Positions 36,996 through 45,022 of a stretch of DNA of 64,000 bases are shown here, one piece after another. A program made the translations under genes and the position numbers. This DNA comes from an uncultured Draconibacterium sp. (lineage in GTDB: Bacteria; Bacteroidota; Bacteroidia; Bacteroidales; Prolixibacteraceae): assembly GCF_963676735.1 (NCBI RefSeq), contig NZ_OY781464.1, positions 4,497,001 to 4,561,000 of the forward strand, in the 5' to 3' direction. The notes beneath the pieces were generated by a model. The model had not been told where the DNA came from, searched no databases, and worked only from the letters and a program-made list of their open reading frames with translations. Position 1 is the stretch's first letter. Each line of letters opens with the position of its first letter.

Positions 36996-38669
36996 ATGAA
37001 AATGAAAAATATAAATAGACTGTTAGTTATTTTTGTTTTTGCTGCACTGTTTGTTTCGTGCAACGAAGATTATCTCGACAGACCGCCACTTGATAAAATC
37101 TCGAGTGAAGCTGTTGCTCAAAGTGAAGGATATGCTGAGGCATATTTGTGGGAAATTTACGCATTCATGCCCAATGGTTTTTGCCGTACCAGCGGCCATA
37201 ATATGGGTGGATACGGAGGAACTTCAATGATTGATCAAAGTACCGGAATCGCTGTTTCTAAATCGGGTTGGATTGAAACACAGAACGTTATTACACCCGG
37301 GAAAATGAGTCCAACTAATAATCCTTATAACAATTGGAAACAGTTGTACCAAAGTATTTATAAAGCCAATAATCTAATTGAAATTTTAGATGCCGGGGTA
37401 GAATTTGATGCAGATGTGGCAGCAAGAATAAAAGCAGAGGCTCGATTTGTAAGAGCTTTTCAATATTTCGATTTAGCCAGAAGATGGGGTGACGTACCTC
37501 TTATTACCGAAACGCAGAGTGCCGAAAACATTGAGGATGTTTTGGTAGCCAGAACACCGGTAGCTGATGTTTATGCATTTATTGACACTGAATACGCAGC
37601 AATTGCAGAAATACTTCCTTCTGCTAAAGATTTGCCGGATTCGGAATTAGGAAGAGCTACGAAAGAAGCTTGTTGGGCTTTTAATGGAAGAGCACAGTTG
37701 TTTGCCAAAAATTATGCGCGCGCTGCCGAAATGAGTAAAAAAGTTATGCAGTCGGGAGCTTATCAATTAGCTGATGATTATGAAGCGCTTTTCTCCGATC
37801 ACGGAGGTAACAAAGAAGTAATTTGGGAACTTCTGTTTAACGGAGCTGAAAAAGGAAATGGAATTGACATGGTTGGTTTACCATTTACTTATCGTGCCGA
37901 CTGGGGTGCGCAAATAAACCCAACACAGGAGTTTATTGATGAGTATGAAATGAAGGATGGTTCTAAATTCGATTGGGATAATCCTGAACATGCTGCTGCT
38001 CCATACGAAAATCGCGATAGTCGCTTTAGTGCTACAATTTTACATCATGGTTCTCCTTTCAAAGGTAGAGATTTGGATGTTTTGTGTAAATGGGATGCTG
38101 ATTTAGGTAAGTATGTTGGTGTAGGAGGCGATGCTCCTTTACGAACAGGTTTGCATACCATTTCGGGTTACTATGTGCGTAAGTTTATGGATCCAACTGC
38201 TCCTTTCGGAATCAATTTCGGAGAAGGAAAACAAAGTTGGAAAGAGATGCGTTTGGCCGAAGTTTTATTAAACTATGCCGAAGCTCAAAATGAAATTGCA
38301 GGTCCTGATGCTTCTGTTTATGACGCAATAAATCAAGTTCGTGTGCGTGCCGGGCAACCTGAGCTACCAAGTGGTTTAAGCAAAGAAGAAATGGTTGAGA
38401 AAATACGTCATGAAAAACTGATTGAATTGGCATTGGAAGGTCATCGTTTTTGGGACATAAGAAGATGGGGCATTGCCAAAGACTTGTTACACGAGAAATA
38501 CTGGACAGGTATGATGGTTTATGAAAATGAGGATGGCACCTTTGGCTACCATAAATACCCAATGGATTTTCGTCCTAAACAGATTTTCTTAGACAAACAT
38601 TATTTATTCCCTATTCCACAAGGGGAAATGGAAAAAAATCCTAACCTGGCTCAGAATCCAGGCTATTAA
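36996..38669 (+). CDS. SusD/RagB-family surface glycan-binding lipoprotein
   Basis: 557 residues. Lipobox LFVSC after the signal peptide; tetratricopeptide-like helical scaffold (IKAEARFVRAFQYFDLARRWGDVPLITE about 145-172) and the C-terminal region LAEVLLNYAEAQNE ... LIELALEGHRFWDIRRWG, diagnostic for SusD. It caps the SusC barrel at the cell surface and binds the glycan. An ATG two codons later (MKN) is an alternative start. It is followed by a hairpin before the enzyme genes. Confidence 0.96.
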   Translation: MKMKNINRLLVIFVFAALFVSCNEDYLDRPPLDKISSEAVAQSEGYAEAYLWEIYAFMPNGFCRTSGHNMGGYGGTSMIDQSTGIAVSKSGWIETQNVITPGKMSPTNNPYNNWKQLYQSIYKANNLIEILDAGVEFDADVAARIKAEARFVRAFQYFDLARRWGDVPLITETQSAENIEDVLVARTPVADVYAFIDTEYAAIAEILPSAKDLPDSELGRATKEACWAFNGRAQLFAKNYARAAEMSKKVMQSGAYQLADDYEALFSDHGGNKEVIWELLFNGAEKGNGIDMVGLPFTYRADWGAQINPTQEFIDEYEMKDGSKFDWDNPEHAAAPYENRDSRFSATILHHGSPFKGRDLDVLCKWDADLGKYVGVGGDAPLRTGLHTISGYYVRKFMDPTAPFGINFGEGKQSWKEMRLAEVLLNYAEAQNEIAGPDASVYDAINQVRVRAGQPELPSGLSKEEMVEKIRHEKLIELALEGHRFWDIRRWGIAKDLLHEKYWTGMMVYENEDGTFGYHKYPMDFRPKQIFLDKHYLFPIPQGEMEKNPNLAQNPGY

Positions 38670-38727
38670 ACCAACTTTAGTTTGATAAACAACATAGTTT
38701 GATAGTTTAGTTAGATAGTTAGTTAAT

Positions 38728-38771
38728 GGAGAGAACTCAGGACTTTTTATTCAGGTCCGGGGTTTCTCTCC
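38728..38771 (+). terminator. Hairpin between susD and the enzyme genes (attenuator or partial terminator)
   Basis: GGAGAGAACTCAGGAC (38728-38743) pairs with GTCCGGGGTTTCTCTCC (38755-38771), with further AGTTAG/CTAACT pairing outside. No long T run follows, so complete termination is doubtful. It could lower enzyme expression relative to SusCD. Confidence 0.6.
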
Positions 38772-38945
38772 TATTTCTAACTAAATTGCATCTGTTTAAA
38801 GGATATGTATTGTGTTTTGAGAAATATGTGACAACAAAAAGTTGTTTGCTGACCTAATCTGGTGGGAATTAATCTTTGAAAACAATAGTACATGTCGAAT
38901 AATAAAAGCTACACACTTATGACTAAACCAACAAAAAAGAAAAGA

Positions 38946-40565
38946 ATGAAGCATGTTGTTCCAAACCGTAAAATTATCACTCTCATTTTTGTAACAATTA
39001 TAGTGTTAACTGCCTTTCTATCGTCATGCACTCAATCTGAAAAGAATTGTAATCCAGCACCTAATATCCTTTTTTGTATAGCCGACGATGCCTCGTGGCA
39101 ACATTTCGGCGCTTATGGCTGCGATTGGGTAAAAACACCGGGTTTCGATCGGGTAGCAGAATCGGGGCTTCTGTTTCAAAATGCCTATACTCCAAATGCT
39201 AAATGTGCACCATCACGTTCGTGTATTATTACCGGCCTGAACAGCTGGCAGTTAAAAGCGGCCGCTAACCATGTTCCTTTTTTTCCACAAGAATTCCATT
39301 CCTACGTTGAAATACTAAGCGAAAATGGGTTTCTTGTGGGAACAACTGGCAAAGGTTGGGCTCCCGGGAAAGCACTGGATAAGGAAGGTAAAAATAGAGA
39401 GTTGACTGGAAAATTCTACAACTATATAAAGTTAACTCCTCCAACCAAATTAATCAGCGACATTGATTACACTGCAAACTTTAAAAGCTTCCTGAAAGAG
39501 AGAAAAGATAAACAACCCTTCTGTTTTTGGTATGGCGGAATAGAGCCACATAGGTTTTATGAATATGGCTCAGGTGCTAAAATCGGTGGAAAAGATATAA
39601 AAGAAATAGATGAAGTTCCAGCTTTTTGGCCCGACGTCGATACCGTAAGAAACGACTTGCTTGATTATGCTTTCGAAATTGAACACTTCGATGCTCATCT
39701 TACAAAGATGCTTCATCATCTCAACGATATTGGTGAACTGGAAAATACCATTGTAATTGTAACTGCCGATAACGGAATGCCTTTCCCACGTGTAAAAGGA
39801 CAAGTGTATGAATACTCCAATCATTTACCCTTGGCAATTATGTGGCCCAAAGGCATAAAAAATCCGGGAAGAAAAATTCGAGACCATGTAAATTTTATCG
39901 ACTTTGCACCAACCTTTCTTGAAATAGCGGGTATCAATTTCTCGAAATCGAAAATGCAAAAAATGGAGGGAAGAAGTTTAACAGAAATATTTAATTCTGA
40001 AAAAGAAGGACAGGTGATTCCCGAACGCGATTTTGTTTTGGTGGGTAAAGAACGCCATGACCTTGGCAGACCCGGAGATACCGGTTACCCTGTTCGGGGG
40101 ATTTTCAAAAATAATATGCTTTATCTTCATAACTACCATATTGACCGCTGGCCTGCAGGAAATCCTGAAACCGGCTATTTGAATTGCGACGGAGGCGCGA
40201 CCAAGTCCTATATTCTAAACCAACGTCGTCATTCAGCTGAAATGAAATATTGGGAATTAAATTTTGGGAAACGAACCAGTGAAGAGTTGTACGATATAAA
40301 AGCTGATCCCTATTGTATGAATAACCTCATTGATAATCCTGATTATGCATCGCAAGCAGCCACATTAAAAAACGAAATGAAAGAAAAGCTCACACAACAA
40401 AACGATCCACGCATTCTAGGTAATGGTAAAGTTTTTATGAGCTATCCTTATGCGGAAGATAACAGGGGGATGTACGAGAAACTAATGGCTGGCGAAGAGG
40501 TAAATACCGGCTGGGTTTACGATAGCGATTTTGAACTGGATTTTGTAGAAAACAATAAAAAATAA
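38946..40565 (+). CDS. Type I sulfatase (S1), lipoprotein
   Basis: About 539 residues from ATG at 38946; earlier in-frame ATGs at 38892 and 38919 would put 18 or fewer extra polar residues before the signal peptide. Lipobox FLSSC (Cys46 from the longest start). The maturation motif CAPSRS (Cys105) is the formylglycine site of type I sulfatases (C-x-P-S-R). N-terminal metal ligands are in CIADDAS, and a later metal/sulfate site is TADNGMPFPR. The overall pattern resembles heparan-N-sulfatase-like S1 subfamilies. It removes sulfate from the glycan and is the only sulfatase in the island; the maturase (anSME) is not present here. Confidence 0.92.
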   Translation: MKHVVPNRKIITLIFVTIIVLTAFLSSCTQSEKNCNPAPNILFCIADDASWQHFGAYGCDWVKTPGFDRVAESGLLFQNAYTPNAKCAPSRSCIITGLNSWQLKAAANHVPFFPQEFHSYVEILSENGFLVGTTGKGWAPGKALDKEGKNRELTGKFYNYIKLTPPTKLISDIDYTANFKSFLKERKDKQPFCFWYGGIEPHRFYEYGSGAKIGGKDIKEIDEVPAFWPDVDTVRNDLLDYAFEIEHFDAHLTKMLHHLNDIGELENTIVIVTADNGMPFPRVKGQVYEYSNHLPLAIMWPKGIKNPGRKIRDHVNFIDFAPTFLEIAGINFSKSKMQKMEGRSLTEIFNSEKEGQVIPERDFVLVGKERHDLGRPGDTGYPVRGIFKNNMLYLHNYHIDRWPAGNPETGYLNCDGGATKSYILNQRRHSAEMKYWELNFGKRTSEELYDIKADPYCMNNLIDNPDYASQAATLKNEMKEKLTQQNDPRILGNGKVFMSYPYAEDNRGMYEKLMAGEEVNTGWVYDSDFELDFVENNKK

Positions 40566-40566
40566 A

Positions 40567-42180
40567 ATGAATACATCGATGAAAGCATTGAGTTTAATAG
40601 TGTTGGCGTTGGTTTTGTTTGGTTTCAATACGGTTGCAAAAGATAAAAAACCTATACAAAAACTCTGGTGGGCTGGTATCACTTCTCAAGGGCAGCTAAT
40701 GCCAATAACCAAAACATACCAAGCAAACTTTATTGGCGACACATACGGAAACCAGGTTCAACCTTTGTTGTTGTCGAACCATGGAGAATTAGTTTGGAGT
40801 GAAAAACCTTTTTCTTTTAAAATTGAAAATGGTGAAGTGAAAATCCAGGAGGCAAAAGGAGAAATAATAAAAAAGAAGGTTGGTAATAATCTGCGAAGTG
40901 CTTATTTGTACGCTTCTCAAAATTATTTCCCTCCACAAGGGGTTTTACCCGATGAATTGTTGTTTTCATCGCCCCAATACAACACCTGGATTGAGTTGAT
41001 GTACGACCAGAATCAGGAAGATATTCTGAAATATGCACACGATATCATCGACAATGGTTTTCCTCCGGGTGTGTTAATGATCGACGATAACTGGCAGGAA
41101 GATTATGGGAAATGGGATTTTCATCCGGGGCGTTTCCCAAATCCAAAAGCAATGATGGATGAGCTGCATGATCTAGGCTTTAAAGTAATGATGTGGGTTT
41201 GTCCGTTTGTAAGTCCCGATTGCGATGTGTATCGCGATTTGGCTTCAAAGGGTGCCTTTCTGATAAATGCCGATAAAGTTCCACAAAATTCAACCATGCC
41301 AACTAATATAGGTGGTAAAGATAAACCTGAGATTGTTGGGTGGTGGAATGGTTTTAGTGCTGTACTCGATTTGTCGCAACCAGTTGCGGAAGAATGGTTT
41401 AAAGCTCAATTAGATTATTTGCAAGATGAATACGGAGTTGACGGATTTAAATTAGATGCCGGCGATGCAGAATATTACACCAAAGGTGTTAGCGCAAGCA
41501 AAGTTTCTGCCAATGAGCAATCATCTTTATTTGGTAAAATAGGACTGGATTATCCATTAAACGAATACCGGGCAGTTTGGAAACTGGGAGGACAACCACT
41601 GGTTCAGCGCCTTCGCGATAAGGCACACAATTGGCCCGATTTAAGAAAACTGGTTCCATCCATGCTTCTTCAGGGAATAATGGGCTATTACTTTAATTGC
41701 CCCGATATGATCGGTGGAGGCGAATTCACTTCTTTCCTTAACGGCGCAACCATCGACCAGGAACTGATTGTACGATCGGCACAGTGCCATGCCTTAATGC
41801 CAATGATGCAGTTTTCTGTAGCTCCATGGCGAATTTTAGACGAAGAGCATTTTGCAGCGGTAAAAGCTGTTGTTGAGGTAAGACAGGAATTCAGTGATTA
41901 TATTTTGGAAGAAGCTAGAAAAACAGCAAAAACAGGTGAACCAATCATTCGTTCGCTTGAATATGCTTACCCGGGGAATAAATATGGTTTGGTGAATCAA
42001 CAGTTTTTAATTGGTGATAAACTACTGGTAGCACCTGTTGTAGAAAAGGGTGTAACAGAACACAAGGTTTTTCTTCCCGAGGGAAAATGGAAAGCATGGA
42101 ATGGGAAAGTGTTCAAAGGAAATAAAGAAATTACAGTTTCTGTAAGCTTGAGTGATTTGCCTTATTTCGAAAAACTATAA
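40567..42180 (+). CDS. GH31-family alpha-glycosidase, secreted
   Basis: 537 residues. Signal peptide 1-24 (an ATG at codon 5 is an alternative start). N-terminal beta domain to about 140, then TIM barrel with LMIDDNWQEDYGKWDFHPGRFPNPK split around 170-194 and the nucleophile Asp297 in GFKLDAGD; WNGFSAVLDLS and the C-terminal proximal beta domain (LLVAPVVEKGVTEHKVFLPEGKWKAW) fit clan GH-D/GH31. Members cleave alpha-linked glucose, xylose or galactose; the sugar here is unknown. It starts 1 base after the sulfatase stop, so it is in the same transcript. Confidence 0.87.
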   Translation: MNTSMKALSLIVLALVLFGFNTVAKDKKPIQKLWWAGITSQGQLMPITKTYQANFIGDTYGNQVQPLLLSNHGELVWSEKPFSFKIENGEVKIQEAKGEIIKKKVGNNLRSAYLYASQNYFPPQGVLPDELLFSSPQYNTWIELMYDQNQEDILKYAHDIIDNGFPPGVLMIDDNWQEDYGKWDFHPGRFPNPKAMMDELHDLGFKVMMWVCPFVSPDCDVYRDLASKGAFLINADKVPQNSTMPTNIGGKDKPEIVGWWNGFSAVLDLSQPVAEEWFKAQLDYLQDEYGVDGFKLDAGDAEYYTKGVSASKVSANEQSSLFGKIGLDYPLNEYRAVWKLGGQPLVQRLRDKAHNWPDLRKLVPSMLLQGIMGYYFNCPDMIGGGEFTSFLNGATIDQELIVRSAQCHALMPMMQFSVAPWRILDEEHFAAVKAVVEVRQEFSDYILEEARKTAKTGEPIIRSLEYAYPGNKYGLVNQQFLIGDKLLVAPVVEKGVTEHKVFLPEGKWKAWNGKVFKGNKEITVSVSLSDLPYFEKL

Positions 42181-42312
42181 TCGTGTTTTACGATCATTTT
42201 GTAGCCGTTCAATAATATGGAAGTTTTCTTTCCTGGTTATAATGATCTGCATAACCAAAAACAAATAATACAAATTTCTAATTCGTATTATATTCAGTTA
42301 ATTAAAACAAAA

Positions 42313-44985
42313 ATGAATTCATTTAAACGACGAAGCTTTTTACTATACACAATATTTTCAATGTCATTAGTGATTAATTTAATGGCACAGGATGTTCCAA
42401 AATATTCAATTGGCGGCTATTATCCACTTGAAAACAGTGGACGCGAATATTATAATTTTAATGTTGGGTGGCTTTTTGTTAAGTCCGATGTTCCTGAAGC
42501 TCATCAACGTAATTTCGACGATTCAACCTGGGATGTTGTTAGTTGCCCACATGGACTAGAGTTACTTCCGGCAGAAGCTAGTGGCTGTATTAACTATCAG
42601 GGACCAGCTTGGTATCGTAAACATTTCACCCCGGATGAAAACTTAAAAGGTCGTCAAACAATGCTCTATTTTGAAGCTGTTATGGGCAAGAGTAAAGTTT
42701 GGGTAAATGGGAAATTGGTAAAGGAACATTTTGGCGGTTATTTGCCCATTGCTATTGATTTAACAAATGAATTGGAATTTGGCAGGGACAATGTGATTGC
42801 AGTTTGGGCAGATAACAGCGATGATGCCAATTATCCGCCTGGTAAACCTCAAAATGTTTTAGATTTCACCTATTTCGGAGGTATTTATCGAGATGTTTGG
42901 CTAATAGCACAAAACAATGTTTTTATAACGAACCAGAATTTTGTAGACAAAGTTGCAGGAGGCGGGGTAAGTGTTCATTTTGAAGATTTAAATGAAGAAA
43001 ATGTTACAGTATGTATAGATGTTGATTTACAAAATGATTTAAAAACACATCAAAAGATTAAAGTATTGGCTGAACTTTCTGAACCAAGAGGTGCTGCAGT
43101 TGCCAATTCTAAATCAATGGTTAAGATTTCAAAAGAATCATTGGCACAAAAAAGTTATAAATTGAAAGTTTCCAATCCCAAATTATGGACTCCTGATAAT
43201 CCTTTCCTGTATAATTTGGATGTTAAACTTACAAACGAGAAAGGTAAAATACTTGATGGAGTGCGGTTAAAAGTTGGTCTTCGCAGTATTGAATTTCGCG
43301 GAGAGCATGGCTTTTATTTAAACGGTAAGCCCTTTGATGGTAAATTACTCGGTGTGAATCGTCACCAGGATTATGCATACGTGGGCAATGCACTACCCAA
43401 CAGCGGACAGTGGCGCGATGCTAAAAAGTTTAAAGATACCGGTATGAATATCGTTCGTGCCGCACATTACCCCATGGATGCGGCTTTTATGGATGCTTGC
43501 GATGCCTTAGGGCTATTTGTAATTGTTGCCACCCCGGGATGGCAGTTTTGGAACACTGAAAATCCCGATTTTGAACAACGGGTGTACAGCGATATCCGTC
43601 GTATGGTGAGGCGTGACCGAAACCGTCCGAGTGTAATAATGTGGGAACCCATTCTTAACGAAACCAATTACCCGGAAAGATTTGGAATTACAGCACATAA
43701 AATAACACACGAGGAATATCCGTGGCCTGGCTGTCAAACAGCAAGCGATGCTCGTGAAATAGCCAAAGGATATGAGGTTTATGATGTATATTATTTTGCA
43801 CTAAAGGGAAGTGGGAAAAGCTCTTTTAGGCGTGAGTTTGGCGATAATGTGGATGATTTTTTTGCCCATAATTCAAATAGTCGTTGTGCAATCGAATGGG
43901 GCGAATATCCTCAACTCAAGCAGTCATTACATTATGCCGAATGGTTGGATGGTTTTATTCGCAGGGAACCATGGCATACCGGAGGAGCACTTTGGGCGGG
44001 AATTGACCATCAACGCGGATATCACGCCGATCCATTTTACGGTGGCATATTCGATGTTTTTCGTCGACCCAAAATGAGCTATTATCTTCTTAGTACCCTT
44101 CGAAATCCGAACATTATTCGAAACGATGTTGAGTCTGGCCCAATGGTACACATCGCCAATGAGTTAACGCCCTTTTCCGGTAAAGATATCGTAGTATTTA
44201 CCAATTGCGAACAGGTTCGTTTAAGCATGTATGGTGGCGAACCCATTATTCAAGATGCACCCGGGAAAGAATCACTTATGCCAGTGGTGTTCGAAAATGC
44301 TTTCGATTTTATGGCATTTAAACAGCTCAACCGCCAGATGGAAAAAATTGATGGTTATGACAGGCTAAATGTAAAAGTAGAAGGCTTAATTGACGGGAAG
44401 GTAGTTGCTGTTCATAATCGATTAGCATCGCGCCAAACAACTAAAATACAATTGCGTGTTGATGATGAAGGGATTCCTCTGGCTGCGGATGGCAGTGATT
44501 TTGTTCCGGTTATTGCTGAAATTGTAGATTCTCGTGGGGTCGTAAAACGTCTAAATCAATCTGATATAAAATTTGAGGTTTCAGGTGAGGGCAGAATAAT
44601 TGGCGATGCGTCCATTGGCGCTAACCCAAGGCGCATTCAATGGGGGTCGGCACCTGTTTTAATCCAGAGTACAACAACACCCGGTAAAATAAATGTTAGC
44701 GCTCAAATGGTTTATGAAGGCAAACTTCGCCCCTTGGGTGGTGAGCTTGAAATCGTTTCACAAAATTCACCAATGAAACTATTATATTCTCAAGAGCCAT
44801 GTCAAACAAGGGTAAAAACTGATAGGGTTCAGGAAGTAGATGCTGAAGAAGTTGAAAAACTTAAAAAGCAACTCCAACAAGCTCATTTTGAATTGAATCA
44901 GCTTAAATTGAAGGAAGTTGGTAAAGAACAGCATGCTTCACCAGCCGATGAGGGCAAAGCTGATCCAGAATCAAAAAATAAATAA
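42313..44985 (+). CDS. GH2-family beta-glycosidase, secreted
   Basis: About 890 residues from ATG at 42313, where a signal peptide begins (ending LMAQD); an in-frame ATG at 42217 would add 32 polar residues. Jelly-roll sugar-binding domain (WYRKHFTPDE ... YFEAVMGKSKVWVNGK ... GGIYRDVWL), Ig-like domain, TIM barrel with acid/base Glu in MWEPILNE (near 482 by the long start), nucleophile region CAIEWGEYP (near 560), then C-terminal Ig-like domains. Members are beta-galactosidases, glucuronidases or mannosidases; the sugar is not evident. Odd feature: the last 55 residues form a charged coiled coil (VEKLKKQLQQAHFELNQLK) and polar tail that are not part of the catalytic fold. Confidence 0.9.
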   Translation: MNSFKRRSFLLYTIFSMSLVINLMAQDVPKYSIGGYYPLENSGREYYNFNVGWLFVKSDVPEAHQRNFDDSTWDVVSCPHGLELLPAEASGCINYQGPAWYRKHFTPDENLKGRQTMLYFEAVMGKSKVWVNGKLVKEHFGGYLPIAIDLTNELEFGRDNVIAVWADNSDDANYPPGKPQNVLDFTYFGGIYRDVWLIAQNNVFITNQNFVDKVAGGGVSVHFEDLNEENVTVCIDVDLQNDLKTHQKIKVLAELSEPRGAAVANSKSMVKISKESLAQKSYKLKVSNPKLWTPDNPFLYNLDVKLTNEKGKILDGVRLKVGLRSIEFRGEHGFYLNGKPFDGKLLGVNRHQDYAYVGNALPNSGQWRDAKKFKDTGMNIVRAAHYPMDAAFMDACDALGLFVIVATPGWQFWNTENPDFEQRVYSDIRRMVRRDRNRPSVIMWEPILNETNYPERFGITAHKITHEEYPWPGCQTASDAREIAKGYEVYDVYYFALKGSGKSSFRREFGDNVDDFFAHNSNSRCAIEWGEYPQLKQSLHYAEWLDGFIRREPWHTGGALWAGIDHQRGYHADPFYGGIFDVFRRPKMSYYLLSTLRNPNIIRNDVESGPMVHIANELTPFSGKDIVVFTNCEQVRLSMYGGEPIIQDAPGKESLMPVVFENAFDFMAFKQLNRQMEKIDGYDRLNVKVEGLIDGKVVAVHNRLASRQTTKIQLRVDDEGIPLAADGSDFVPVIAEIVDSRGVVKRLNQSDIKFEVSGEGRIIGDASIGANPRRIQWGSAPVLIQSTTTPGKINVSAQMVYEGKLRPLGGELEIVSQNSPMKLLYSQEPCQTRVKTDRVQEVDAEEVEKLKKQLQQAHFELNQLKLKEVGKEQHASPADEGKADPESKNK

Positions 44986-45022
44986 TTACTCGGGTAAATC
45001 TTGAGACTTAAAACGATACGAA

